Below, in pieces: positions 29,143-37,682 of a DNA stretch of 46,663 bases. Origin of the DNA: Nitrosopumilus sp. UBA526 (GTDB taxonomy: Archaea; Thermoproteota; Nitrososphaeria; Nitrososphaerales; Nitrosopumilaceae); NCBI GenBank assembly GCA_002506665.1, contig DAXZ01000085.1, positions 1 to 46,663 on the forward strand, given 5' to 3'. The notes beneath the pieces are model-generated. The model did not search any database. It had not been told where the DNA came from and worked only from the letters and a program-made list of their open reading frames with translations. The position numbers and the translations under genes were made by a program. Numbering within the stretch: position 1 is the first letter of the stretch; every line of letters begins with the position of its first letter.

Positions 29143-30782
29143 TTGAGATCTCTTTGCTGCGTCTTCAGAGACTAGTGGGTGGGGTGACAAAAAAACAGAT
29201 ATCTGACTCGTTGCCCTTTCTTGGACTAGACATCGAGTCTCAAAACGGGGATCTAGTCCGAATCGAGTACAGTCCTAACAGGCCTGACTATTCTACGGAC
29301 TTTGGAATCGCACTTGGACTGCAAGGACTGCTTGGTACAAAGACTGGAGCACTAAGACTATGTGTGAGAAAATCTACAAGATATTCAATCTCTGCAAAGT
29401 CCGGTGTATCAGGAATCAGGCCGTTTGTGAGCGGAATCGTTGCAAAGAATGGCAGGATTGATGAGAAGACAATCCAGCAGCTAATTGCCATGCAGGAGGA
29501 TCTTCATTTTGGAATGGGCAGAAAAAGAACAAAGTCATCAATTGGGATACATGATTTAGACAAGATCTCATTTCCTTTAATCTATACTACTACCAACAGG
29601 GATCACAAATTTACCCCACTGCACCATACTAACGAGATGAGCATATCTGAGATACTCTCAGAGACTGATGTGGGTCAAGACTATGGCCCCCTGCTTGGTC
29701 AATCATCTCAGGTGCCCATAATACTTGATGATAATGCTAGTACGGTATCTCTTCCACCAATCATCAACGCCGCAGTTACGACAGTTACCACCAAAACAAA
29801 AAACCTCTTCGTTGAGGTAACTGGAATAAACAAAAAAGATACCCAGGACATGCTTGCAGTGGTGGCAACTATTCTGCAGAGCGCGGGGTTTGCACTCGAG
29901 TCAGTCAGAATACATGGCGCAAAAAACTCATCACCACGACTCGATACAAGAAACATTGCTGTTAGCAGCATGCTGATTAACCAGACCCTTGGCCTGAACC
30001 TTGGCGTCTCCAAAATTATCTCATCTCTGAGGCGAGCTAGACTGGACGCATCATCTAGGGGGCAAAAGATTGTCTGCACAATTCCTGCGTACAGACTTGA
30101 TATCTTTGGATCCATGGACATAGTAGAAGAAGTTGCCTTGGGGTATGGTATATGGAACATTAGCCCAGAACTGTCCCCATCTCAAACTATGGGGGAGGCA
30201 AATCCCGTATCGCAAAAGCTGCGCTCACTTGACAAGGTAATGACCGGACTGGGATTCTTAGAGGCCCTCAACTCTAGTCTGACAAGCAAGCGCATATTGT
30301 ATGAGATGACTCGGCGTGATCCAAAAAACCATATCTCTGTACTAGACTCAAAGAGCCAGGAACATACCGTCCTGCGGGACTCGATACTTGCAGGACTGCT
30401 AGAGAACCTCTCAAGAAATATTCACGAGTCCTATCCCCAAAGACTGTTTGAAACAGGGACTGTCTTTGAGGCAGACGGCATGGTACATGAGCAAATTAAC
30501 TTTGCTGGAATCAGTGCTCACAAGGATGCCAATTTTACTGAAATAAAATCAGTACTCCAGTCTGCACTGAAAATCGGATTTGGAATCAACATAACTACAA
30601 AGACTGGCACTAGTCCTATATTTGAGCGAGGGCACTGCGCATCAATCAGGCTAGATGATGCTCTGATTGGAACCATTGGCAAGATTGACTCGGAAATTAT
30701 TGCAAACTACAAGATTCGTGTTCCTGTGGTGGGGTTTGAGATGTCCCTGTCTGAATCCCTTCTTGGCCTTAATGGTTTTTAG
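29133..30782 (+). CDS. pheT: Phenylalanyl-tRNA synthetase beta subunit
   Basis: 549 residues in the compact archaeal/eukaryotic form. PVVEISLLRLQRLVGGVTKK and IEYSPNRPDYSTDFGIALGL open the B1 domain, SIGIHDLDKISFPLIYTTTN and RDHKFTPLHHTNEMSISEIL are the B3/4 editing region, RLDIFGSMDIVEEVALGYGI is the B5 domain, and the C-terminal part is the inactive class II-like fold. It overlaps pheS by 10 bases and is translated from an internal Shine-Dalgarno site. Confidence 0.96.
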   Translation: MPVVEISLLRLQRLVGGVTKKQISDSLPFLGLDIESQNGDLVRIEYSPNRPDYSTDFGIALGLQGLLGTKTGALRLCVRKSTRYSISAKSGVSGIRPFVSGIVAKNGRIDEKTIQQLIAMQEDLHFGMGRKRTKSSIGIHDLDKISFPLIYTTTNRDHKFTPLHHTNEMSISEILSETDVGQDYGPLLGQSSQVPIILDDNASTVSLPPIINAAVTTVTTKTKNLFVEVTGINKKDTQDMLAVVATILQSAGFALESVRIHGAKNSSPRLDTRNIAVSSMLINQTLGLNLGVSKIISSLRRARLDASSRGQKIVCTIPAYRLDIFGSMDIVEEVALGYGIWNISPELSPSQTMGEANPVSQKLRSLDKVMTGLGFLEALNSSLTSKRILYEMTRRDPKNHISVLDSKSQEHTVLRDSILAGLLENLSRNIHESYPQRLFETGTVFEADGMVHEQINFAGISAHKDANFTEIKSVLQSALKIGFGINITTKTGTSPIFERGHCASIRLDDALIGTIGKIDSEIIANYKIRVPVVGFEMSLSESLLGLNGF

Positions 30783-30896
30783 TAGGTAGTCCTTGTGGGT
30801 AATTGCCCAAGAGCAAGCATGCAGACGGATTAGGATGAGTCGATCGTAATGATACCAGTGATTTCTAATTCACCCAGGTGTGCTACATTATGGGCA

Positions 30897-30970
30897 GCCC
30901 CGGCCTCAGAACGCAAGGAGGCGTATGGCTATGTACCAATGATCTTGTGCGAGTCAGAGCCGGGGAACAT
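30897..30970 (+). ncRNA. Candidate H/ACA-type guide RNA
   Basis: A lower stem CCCCGGC (30898-30904) pairs with GCCGGGG (30959-30965), and ACA follows at 30967-30969, the hallmark arrangement of a one-hairpin archaeal H/ACA RNA. Unpaired strands CTCAGAA and AGTCAGA would form the guide pocket. An upper stem (CGCAAG with CTTGTGCG) and a GA...AATGA arrangement compatible with a K-turn complete the fold. TTCTAATT near 30863-30870 could be its TATA box. The upstream part (30783-30890) holds another hairpin, CTTGTGGG/CCCAAGAG. Target sites were not searched. Confidence 0.45.
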
Positions 30971-30999
30971 CTTTAAACTTGGATGTATGTGACAATGAA

Positions 31000-31419
31000 A
31001 TGACAAACTACTGGCTGGCAAAACAGGAACCTAGCGGTCCGCGTGGATACAGTTTTGACAAGTTACAAAGAGAAAAAACAACTGTATGGGACGGAGTTCA
31101 TAACAATCTTGCATTAAAGCACATGCGGGAGATGAATCCCGGCGATCTTGTCTTGTTTTATCATACAGGTGATCAAAGACAGGCAGTTGGGATAATGCAG
31201 GTTACCTCAAAACCATACCCAAACCCCAAGGAAGATTCCAAACGTTTTGTTGTCGTGGACGTCAAATACAAAAAACCACTCAAGCGCCCGGTGACCCTTG
31301 ATGAGATGAAAACCAAAGCAAGGTTTAGAGACTGGGAGATGATACGAATCTCCAGACTCTCTGTAATGCCTGTGCCAAAACCAATCTGGGATGCCATCTT
31401 GCAAATGTCTGAGGACTGA
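31000..31419 (+). CDS. EVE domain protein
   Basis: 139 residues from ATG 31000, with CTTTAAAC about 29 bases upstream. TNYWLAKQEPSGPRGYSFDK, WDGVHNNLALKHMREMNPGD, LVLFYHTGDQRQAVGIMQV and IRISRLSVMPVPKPIWDAIL are the EVE (PUA-like) signature, as in thymocyte nuclear protein 1. EVE domains bind modified nucleotides in DNA or RNA, and in prokaryotes often occur near modification-dependent defence. Here it stands alone between pheT and uL2. An upstream in-frame ATG at 30979 is less likely. Confidence 0.9.
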   Translation: MTNYWLAKQEPSGPRGYSFDKLQREKTTVWDGVHNNLALKHMREMNPGDLVLFYHTGDQRQAVGIMQVTSKPYPNPKEDSKRFVVVDVKYKKPLKRPVTLDEMKTKARFRDWEMIRISRLSVMPVPKPIWDAILQMSED

Positions 31420-31588
31420 CTATGGATTTGTAAACTAGAGAATTTTTTTTCAGATATACTATCTACAGATACAGATCTCTGAATTTGTAGGATTTAGAGT
31501 ATCCTGAACGTATCGTTTTAGTTCTCCATAACTTTGTAGAATCTGACACCACAAGCTTAAAATCCTCTCTGTGCAAGAAGCGATCAGT

Positions 31589-32323
31589 TTGGGTAAGAGA
31601 CCACTAGTTAGAAGGCGGGGCCGTGGAGGCAATCAGTTCAGATCCACATCTACTGGAAAGGTAGGCGTCAAGGCCAACTATCCGCGCTTTCCGCTAGCAG
31701 AACAACACGATGGTGATGTAATAGACCTAGTCCACGAGCGCGGCAGGGAAGCTCCTCTAGCCAAGGTCAGATTTGAGGACGGTTCTATCTCGTTTGTACC
31801 GGCAGTCCTTGGAACCACGGTAGGTACCACACTACAATTTGGATTAAAATCAAAGATTGAGAAAGGAAATGTCATCAGCGTTCAGAACATTCCTGATGGC
31901 ACCATTATATGCAACATTGAAAAACACTTTGGAGACGGCGGTGCCATCGTAAAGTCTGCAGGTACTGATGCAACTGTCTTCTCTCACGGCGATGATGGTG
32001 TGACAGTCAAGCTGCCATCTGGAAAATTTACCACCCTTAATCCCAAAAACAGGGCCATGATAGGCACTCTTGCAGGAGGTGGAGCTAGTGAACGACACTT
32101 TATGAGTGCAGGCAACAAGTGGCGCAGCTTTAGAGCCAAAGGCAAGAAATATCCAACAGTCCGAGGTGTTGCCCAAGCTGCATACGTGCACCCACACGGT
32201 GGCGGTCGTCATCAGCATGTCGGACAGAGCTCAACTGTCTCAAGAAATGCTCCTCCTGGAGCCAAGGTGGGAAGCATTGCTGCAAGAAAGACCGGCAGAG
32301 CAAGAATAAAAGAGCGAAGATAG
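31589..32323 (+). CDS. rplB: Ribosomal protein uL2
   Basis: About 244 residues: GKRPLVRRRGRGGNQFRSTS, YPRFPLAEQHDGDVIDLVHE, the C-terminal VRGVAQAAYVHPHGGGRHQH and RNAPPGAKVGSIAARKTGRA. The conserved His in HPHGGG is near the peptidyl transferase centre. The TTG at 31589 gives the universal (M)GKR start and a TATA-like CTTAAAAT about 30 bases upstream. The GTG at 31571 would add six residues but sits too close to that TATA box. It is separate from other ribosomal operons. Confidence 0.95.
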   Translation: MGKRPLVRRRGRGGNQFRSTSTGKVGVKANYPRFPLAEQHDGDVIDLVHERGREAPLAKVRFEDGSISFVPAVLGTTVGTTLQFGLKSKIEKGNVISVQNIPDGTIICNIEKHFGDGGAIVKSAGTDATVFSHGDDGVTVKLPSGKFTTLNPKNRAMIGTLAGGGASERHFMSAGNKWRSFRAKGKKYPTVRGVAQAAYVHPHGGGRHQHVGQSSTVSRNAPPGAKVGSIAARKTGRARIKERR

Positions 32324-32339
32324 CTTTTCATATCATACC

Positions 32340-32618
32340 ATGACAAACCGACGCGTCAGACTATGTGTAACTGGCAAGGTGCAAGGCGTATTTTTTCGAC
32401 AGACACTCAAGGCGATGGCAAAGAAGAGTAATGTCTCTGGCTGGGTGAGAAATCTTGATGACGGCAGAGTAGAGACAGTCCTAGAAGGAAAAGAGGAGAA
32501 TGTCGATTCAGTTGTCTTGTGGATTCGTGGCGGTCCTGCCAATGCAAGAGTCAAGAACGTTGAGATACGAGATGAAATGTTTGATTCTGAATTCTCAAAG
32601 TTTGATGTGCTATACTAG
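32340..32618 (+). CDS. acyP: Acylphosphatase
   Basis: 92 residues. VRLCVTGKVQGVFFRQTLKA contains the catalytic Arg of the GxVQGVxFR loop, and VSGWVRNLDDGRVETVLEG contains the catalytic Asn of GWVRN. It hydrolyses acyl phosphates in the cytosol. The gene begins 16 bases after uL2, so the two may be co-transcribed. Confidence 0.95.
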   Translation: MTNRRVRLCVTGKVQGVFFRQTLKAMAKKSNVSGWVRNLDDGRVETVLEGKEENVDSVVLWIRGGPANARVKNVEIRDEMFDSEFSKFDVLY

Positions 32619-32672
32619 GTATGGGCTTTGTGACGTGCAAAATTTTCTGATCACAGAATTATAAAGTTTAAT

Positions 32673-32988
32673 GGTAGCAGATCTGCCGGTTCCAGTCTAG
32701 GCAAATAACCCCATTTCAAGGCGTACAAGATCCGCCACGTTGACGAGGAAGCGTGGATGCTCCACCTTAGGATTGCTCCCTCCCGGACCTCATCCCTTTC
32801 GGCGGTTCGGTCTTGGAAGTTATCCCTTCGGATATTTCCAGTCCTGCAACCACCCGCCTCGGCGTGATTTCATTTCCGCACACCAAGCGGGAGTTACCCA
32901 TCTAGAGATTTACCCAACAGTTACTGATCTCTGCATATAGCCGGTTTCAGAATAGGGCACGGCTGGCACCCTGATCCTACCTACTACC
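32673..32988 (-). ncRNA. ffs: Signal recognition particle RNA (archaeal 7S)
   Basis: On the minus strand the hallmark helix 8 sequence AGGTCCGGGAGGGAGCAATC, then CTAAGG, appears (about 32769-32795), matching the SRP54-binding domain of all SRP RNAs (GGTC, a GGAG-type tetraloop, AGCA). The 5' end GGTAG pairs with CTACC at the 3' end, as in archaeal helix 1, giving about 316 nt, the normal archaeal size. TATA box TATAACA-type sequence is 26 bases upstream of the predicted 5' end. A plus-strand frame through this region is a shadow. Confidence 0.9.
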
Positions 32989-33008
32989 GTAATCTTCTAC
33001 AATGACAT

Positions 33009-33018
33009 GTTATATTTG
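33009..33018 (-). promoter_or_regulatory. TATA box of SRP RNA
   Basis: Minus-strand GCAAATATAACA is centred about 26 bases before the predicted RNA start at about 32988. It lies in the 32 bases between the RNA gene and the ttuA stop codon. Confidence 0.6.
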
Positions 33019-33020
33019 CA

Positions 33021-33929
33021 TTAGGTTTGGTTCCCTTTTAGTCCTGATATCACGCTACACACAGAACACACACTACTAGTACACTCGTTTCCACATCTCT
33101 TGCATCTTGTCTTTTGTTTTATGCTAGAACTCTTTACTGCCTGTGATACCCTGAGGACTGACTGGTACAGGCTGTTTTTGACTCCGCTGTGCCGGCCTTC
33201 TAATGAATTTAAAAACTCCCTTATCTCTGTTCTTATCCCCTCGTTCATGTGCGGACACGGTTCTGACTGAAACGGTATGTCATTTATGAATGCATAATAG
33301 ACTAGCTCAGACTCGTAAATCTCACAGAACGGTTTTATCCTTCTCAGTGTTCCTGTAGTGTCCGGGCTCATCCAACCAATCTTGGCGGTATCTCCTGAAA
33401 GCATGTTTATGAGAAACGTCTGCAGTACATCATCAAGGTTGTGTCCTGTTGCTATCACGTCTGCGCCGATATCTCTTGCGGCATGATCAATTGCCCGTCT
33501 CCTCAGTGTTCCACATATTGAGCATGATGAGGTTTTATTCTCCCTCAAGTCTAATGCCTCATCAAGTGTCATCTCAAAGAGATCTTTGTAAGAGTAGACG
33601 CCGTGTTCCACACCAAGCTTGGAGCAAAACTCTTCTACAATTCCTAGCGCCTCGTCTCTATATCCAGGGATGCCTTCATCTATGGTGACTGCCTTTATTC
33701 TAAAACTGTGAACTGATGCCATCTCGTCTATGACCTTTAGTAATGCAAGCGAGTCCTTTCCACCAGACACTGCAACTGCCACTAGCTCGTTGCGTTTGAT
33801 CATGTTGTATCTTGAGATGGTCTTTGCAGTCTTTCTTGCAATGGACTTTGAGAAACACTGCAAGCAGAGCTTCTCACCAGAGTATCTCCTTGTATATGCT
33901 ACTATATTTTCACATCTGTCACATGTCAT
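33021..33929 (-). CDS. ttuA: tRNA 2-thiolation enzyme TtuA/Ncs6/NcsA family
   Basis: 302 residues. An N-terminal zinc site (CDRC ... CLQCFSK) is followed by the PP-loop VAVAVSGGKDSLALLKVID, the catalytic and Fe-S cysteines in TSSCSICGTLRRRAIDHA and QSEPCPHMNEGIRTEIREFL, GADVIATGHNLDDVLQTFLI, and a C-terminal zinc ribbon CKRCGNECTSSVCSVC. These enzymes adenylate a tRNA uridine and replace oxygen with sulfur (wobble U34 or T54), using a ubiquitin-like sulfur carrier in archaea. The exact position modified cannot be decided here. Confidence 0.93.
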   Translation of the reverse strand: MTCDRCENIVAYTRRYSGEKLCLQCFSKSIARKTAKTISRYNMIKRNELVAVAVSGGKDSLALLKVIDEMASVHSFRIKAVTIDEGIPGYRDEALGIVEEFCSKLGVEHGVYSYKDLFEMTLDEALDLRENKTSSCSICGTLRRRAIDHAARDIGADVIATGHNLDDVLQTFLINMLSGDTAKIGWMSPDTTGTLRRIKPFCEIYESELVYYAFINDIPFQSEPCPHMNEGIRTEIREFLNSLEGRHSGVKNSLYQSVLRVSQAVKSSSIKQKTRCKRCGNECTSSVCSVCSVISGLKGNQT

Positions 33930-33950
33930 TATATCTCAGCTTGGATACAC

Positions 33951-33964
33951 AATCATTAATGATT
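33951..33964. promoter_or_regulatory. 14-bp palindrome at the ttuA promoter
   Basis: AATCATTAATGATT is a perfect palindrome located 22-35 bases upstream of the ttuA start (33929), overlapping the TATA-box position. It may be the TATA element or an operator. Confidence 0.35.
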
Positions 33965-34023
33965 CTTTACAATTTATCATCAACAGTTTTATCACATGCT
34001 CCTAGTTACAGTTAGGGATTAGA

Positions 34024-34164
34024 ATGAAGACATGCAATCTCTGCAGACAGTCCTTTGATGATACAGGATTACTGTGGCCTGTACAAAAACAAAGACACGA
34101 GCAGCACCACGCTCGAAAGACATTATCTGCCAATCAGATCATAGGCGATGTGATATGGGAGTGA
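34024..34164 (+). CDS. 46-residue C2H2-like zinc-finger peptide
   Basis: ATG 34024 to TGA 34164 encodes MKTCNLCRQSFDDTGLLWPV, then QKQRHEQQHARKTLSANQII. The CxxC...HxxxH spacing (C4, C7, H25, H29) is that of a single C2H2 finger. Such single-finger proteins are frequent in Thaumarchaeota. It lies between ttuA and the regulator-like gene, on the opposite strand to ttuA. DNA or RNA binding is inferred. Confidence 0.6.
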   Translation: MKTCNLCRQSFDDTGLLWPVQKQRHEQHHARKTLSANQIIGDVIWE

Positions 34165-34230
34165 TAGCTGACCTAATTCTTTCTAGCATAACATCACAAA
34201 ATGGTGTTTGTAGAACTAATGGAAAGATAT

Positions 34231-34260
34231 TTAACTACATTTAACTACATATTGCTACAT
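34231..34260. repeat. Tandem decamers at the promoter of the gene at 34259
   Basis: TTAACTACAT is perfectly repeated at 34231-34240 and 34241-34250, followed by a third partial copy, ATTGCTACAT (34251-34260), that runs into the start codon. Three helical-turn-spaced copies covering -28 to +2 look like an operator array. Confidence 0.5.
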
Positions 34261-34648
34261 GCCGGACTCGAATAGGCGGAATCTCTCCATACTTAATCAG
34301 ACATATGAAAAGTTGAATGCAAAATACGAGCAAGAAAAAATACAAAATCACACAGAGATCAGTTTTGTCAAATGGGTCAGCGAGAAACTGTTACTGACAA
34401 TAGAGCAGGAGGATTATATCACACGGTTTTATGCCCCATATTTGTATACAGAGGCAATACATGACAACCATGTAATTTTGCGTGATGAAAAACTCGGCAA
34501 GCTCGTCGAGGTCAGATTTCAAGGCAAGGAGATGACATGCAGCGAGGATGATGAGTGCTGCTCACACATTCATTTTGTTTTTGCATTGCCTGAACTAATA
34601 GGGTTCTTTAATAGACACAGGTTTCTAAAAAAACCAAAGGACAGTTGA
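34259..34648 (+). CDS. Putative regulator-like protein, paralogue of the gene at 20884
   Basis: 129 residues: MPDSNRRNLSILNQTYEKLN, then FVKWVSEKLLLTIEQEDYIT, a segment DNHVILRDEKLGKLVEVRFQ and a C-terminal MTCSEDDECCSHIHFVFALP. The layout, the charged 'D-x-x-V-x-L-x-D' strand and the Cys/His cluster before HFVFALPEL match the 20884 gene. A short basic N-terminus followed by helices could be a ribbon-helix-helix. The start codon overlaps a set of tandem decamers that could be its own operator. The function is unknown. Confidence 0.68.
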   Translation: MPDSNRRNLSILNQTYEKLNAKYEQEKIQNHTEISFVKWVSEKLLLTIEQEDYITRFYAPYLYTEAIHDNHVILRDEKLGKLVEVRFQGKEMTCSEDDECCSHIHFVFALPELIGFFNRHRFLKKPKDS

Positions 34649-34738
34649 GCGATAGTACACATCGTTTTTTATCAACAAAATATTTGCGGTGCGCTTGGAA
34701 TTAGGACAAACTAATTTCCGTACAGCACACAAACATTC

Positions 34739-35977
34739 ATGGTAACTGATAAATGTATATGCATTAATCCAATAAACACTTTGGAATTTGATTTTCTAAC
34801 ACAAAACTCGATAATTTATGTTCTGATAGCCTGGGTAATTATTGTAATAACTGCCAAGGCCTTAAAGTTTGAAAAGTATGGTTTTGAGATAAAGGCATAC
34901 AGTCTCGTATACAAAAACACGGGGGTAAATTCCGTTCTCATAAAGATACTAGGCAGGACAAAGCGAGGTATCAAAGTCTTTGCTGATACAAGTGTCATTG
35001 CAGGCTTTGTCATGATGAGCTTTGCGTTCTGGTTCTTGCTAAACAATGTTTCAAACTTTTTTGTAGCCGAGTCCGAGTTTGCAGAACTGACCGTACTAAT
35101 TCCAGGGGTGACACTGACATCTGCATCATCAATTACATACTTTTTACTCTCCATTCCTATAGTATTGATAATTCATGAGGGGGCACACGGACTAGTAGCT
35201 GCCCTTGAGAAGATAAAGATCAAGACAGGCGGGTTTGCGATATTTATTGCAATGTTTGCAGGATTTGTAGAGCCTGATGACGAGGAGTTTGAAAAGGCCA
35301 AAAAGATTTCCAAATTAAGAGTGATTGGGGCAGGCGCCACATCAAACGTATTGTTTGCCTTTGTGCTAGGCGCCATACTGCTAACCAATCCATTCTTTGC
35401 CATAGTGTTGCCTGAACCTATACAGAATGTATTTTACGAGTCACCTGACGGGGTCTTGATACTCTCAGTCATGGATGACTTTGGGGCCCAGCAGTCAGGA
35501 CTGCTTGCAAACGATGTCATTACATCAATTAATGACATACGGATAACTAATCCCACAGATTTTCCCAGCTTGAGTCCGGGAGATACTGCAAGTGTCTCTG
35601 TGATGAGGGATGGTCAGATACTGGACTTTGGTGTAGTGATAATGCCTTCACCTGACGATCCACAGATAGGGCTAATTGGAATCATGCGGGATAATTCATC
35701 CACATACAAACCCGTAATGAATTTCATCGAGTGGAATGATCCCAACGTTTCAATATTTCTGTTGTGGCTTTGGATGATCTCGTTTTTCATAGGAATAATC
35801 AACATGCTTCCTCTACCGATTCTAGATGGGGGGAAATTTATCCATACAATTATCGATAAACAAGTTTCAGACAAGTCAGTAAATGCCATAATGTGGGGAG
35901 TATATGCATTTACCTTTGTACTGTTTGCACTCAACATTGCCTTGTCATATATCAAGTCTGGATGGTTTACAATATAG
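34739..35977 (+). CDS. Site-2 protease family (M50) membrane metalloprotease
   Basis: 412 residues. Helices at about 25-42 and 85-105 precede the zinc site LIIHEGAHGLVAALEKI (HExxH); the second motif is MLPLPILDGGKFIHTI (NxxPxxxLDGG type). Between them, about residues 235-300, is a PDZ domain (VMDDFGAQQSGLLANDVITS, then INDIRITNPTDFPSLSPGD). Site-2 proteases cut transmembrane helices to release transcription factors. The ATG at 34739 is preceded by little AT-rich promoter sequence; a CCGTAC element lies 27 bases upstream. Confidence 0.92.
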   Translation: MVTDKCICINPINTLEFDFLTQNSIIYVLIAWVIIVITAKALKFEKYGFEIKAYSLVYKNTGVNSVLIKILGRTKRGIKVFADTSVIAGFVMMSFAFWFLLNNVSNFFVAESEFAELTVLIPGVTLTSASSITYFLLSIPIVLIIHEGAHGLVAALEKIKIKTGGFAIFIAMFAGFVEPDDEEFEKAKKISKLRVIGAGATSNVLFAFVLGAILLTNPFFAIVLPEPIQNVFYESPDGVLILSVMDDFGAQQSGLLANDVITSINDIRITNPTDFPSLSPGDTASVSVMRDGQILDFGVVIMPSPDDPQIGLIGIMRDNSSTYKPVMNFIEWNDPNVSIFLLWLWMISFFIGIINMLPLPILDGGKFIHTIIDKQVSDKSVNAIMWGVYAFTFVLFALNIALSYIKSGWFTI

Positions 35978-36132
35978 CATATTTATCAAAATTGGTTATC
36001 GTGTTTTCTGATTTTTTTTATAAAACCATTCAAAATTAAGGCGTGTGATTTACGCACCAACTATCATATCTAGAGGCATTATGAGACAGAATTTCTCCAA
36101 GAATTAAATACATTAAAGTCAAAACTAGAAAC

Positions 36133-36993
36133 ATGGGAGTCAGGATAGATGGCAAAATCATTGCCCAATCAGTCAAAGATATGGTCAAAGACATGGTCAA
36201 AAAGACAGTAGAGAAACAAGGGATTACCCCCTGTCTTGCTACCATACTGATAGGAGATGATCCGGCATCTGCTACATATGTAAAAAACAAGCACAAGGCG
36301 TGCAAAGATGTAGGCATCATAACTCGGGATCATAATCTAAATGCAGATGTCTTGCAGTCAGAACTATTTAGAATCATTGACGAGTTAAATGCCGACACGG
36401 CTGTTCATGGCATCCTAGTACAGCTCCCCCTGCCGCCACACCTTGATGAATTTGCCACAACATCTCGCATATCTCCTCTAAAGGACGTAGACGGACTGAC
36501 CCCACATAATGCAGGACTGCTTGCAATGGGGAGGGCTACTCTGATAGCATGCACACCGCTTGGAGTAATGGAGATCTTTGACTATCACGGAATTGCCCTT
36601 GAGGGAAGAAACGTTGTACTGATTAACAGAAGCAATCTAGTAGGTAAACCACTTTATCATTTACTGCTAGCAAGAAACGCAACTGTCATTACATGTCACT
36701 CTAAAACCAGGAACTTGACTGAGCTGTGCCAGGTAGCAGACATTATAATTACTGCAGTAGGAGACAGAGACAGATTTACACTGAGACCAGAGATGATAAA
36801 ACAAGGCGCAACAGTAATTGATATTGCAATATCACGATTTCATGGCAGACTAGTAGGGGACTCTGACTTTGATGAGATTATCCACAAAGTGTCTTTTGCA
36901 ACACCCGTGCCCGGAGGGGTTGGACCGATGACTGTTGCAATGCTGTTAAAAAATACCATAACTGCATTAGGTGGACAAACTGACAAATCCTGA
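36133..36993 (+). CDS. folD: Methylenetetrahydrofolate dehydrogenase / methenyl-THF cyclohydrolase
   Basis: 286 residues: LATILIGDDPASATYVKNKH (the catalytic Lys in YVKNK), GILVQLPLPPHLDE, PLKDVDGLTPHNAGLLAMGR, VVLINRSNLVGKPLYHLLLA (NADP site) and PVPGGVGPMTVAMLLKNTI are all FolD signatures. It interconverts one-carbon folates. ATTAAATAC about 25 bases before the ATG indicates a leaderless start. The next gene overlaps by 23 bases. Confidence 0.97.
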   Translation: MGVRIDGKIIAQSVKDMVKDMVKKTVEKQGITPCLATILIGDDPASATYVKNKHKACKDVGIITRDHNLNADVLQSELFRIIDELNADTAVHGILVQLPLPPHLDEFATTSRISPLKDVDGLTPHNAGLLAMGRATLIACTPLGVMEIFDYHGIALEGRNVVLINRSNLVGKPLYHLLLARNATVITCHSKTRNLTELCQVADIIITAVGDRDRFTLRPEMIKQGATVIDIAISRFHGRLVGDSDFDEIIHKVSFATPVPGGVGPMTVAMLLKNTITALGGQTDKS

Positions 36994-37543
36994 AAAAAAA
37001 TCCCTTAGGGCCCTTCTCTTGGCGAGAAGGGACAATACGTCATCTGATCTTATGGGCATTGCAGGCAATAAAATTCAAGAGAGGCTCAAAGGAATTCAAG
37101 CGTTTTATCATGCTAGAACTATAGGAGTATACTATCCTATAGGAAGCGAGATACCGACACAGGACATAATCTGGGATCTGTTGCGCTTGGGACGGGATGT
37201 GTTTTTGCCCCGAGTTGTAGGAGACAAGATAGAGTTTTGTCAGATTCAGGGGTTCTCAAGTCTTGAGATTGGCAGTTTTGATATAATGGAGCCCAAAAAA
37301 TCTTGTCCTGTAAATAATGACCTGGATGTGATTTTGGTTCCTGCAGTAGCAGTCTCGCCTTCTGGGGCGAGGCTTGGCTATGGCCACGGGTTCTATGACA
37401 GATTTCTTGCAGAAAACAAGACTGTATCTATTGTCCTAACTCTGGAAAAACAGATCATTAAAAATATTCCAAACTCCGATCACGACATCTTAATTGACTG
37501 GATTGTAACTGAAGATAATACCTGCATGGTCAAGACACGCTAA
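36971..37543 (+). CDS. 5-formyltetrahydrofolate cyclo-ligase
   Basis: 190 residues. KKSLRALLLARRDNT and TIGVYYPIGSEIPTQDI lead to the signature VSPSGARLGYGHGFYDRFL. It converts 5-formyl-THF to methenyl-THF with ATP, returning a stored form of folate to the pool used by FolD. The start is a GTG inside the end of folD, so the two are translated together. The pair makes biochemical sense as a one-carbon unit. Confidence 0.93.
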   Translation: MDKLTNPEKKSLRALLLARRDNTSSDLMGIAGNKIQERLKGIQAFYHARTIGVYYPIGSEIPTQDIIWDLLRLGRDVFLPRVVGDKIEFCQIQGFSSLEIGSFDIMEPKKSCPVNNDLDVILVPAVAVSPSGARLGYGHGFYDRFLAENKTVSIVLTLEKQIIKNIPNSDHDILIDWIVTEDNTCMVKTR

Positions 37544-37682
37544 ATTATATTTTGCAGAACCGCGGTCTTGGTATTCAAGCTTGTTAGCAGACTCTGAAAT
37601 GTATGTCTTGGTTCAAAGCTCTTTAGAATTGTATATTCGTACAGATACTCATATCAACAAAGACGGCAATACTCAAAATACA

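Noticed and set aside
30820..30880. Possible C/D-box sRNA (GGATGAGT ... AATGATA ... CTAA)
   Set aside because: The boxes deviate too much and there is no convincing terminal stem; the neighbouring H/ACA-like fold is better supported.
32740..32940. Plus-strand 66-codon frame in the acyP-ttuA space
   Set aside because: It lies entirely within the minus-strand SRP RNA; its Pro/Gly/Arg-rich translation comes from RNA stems.
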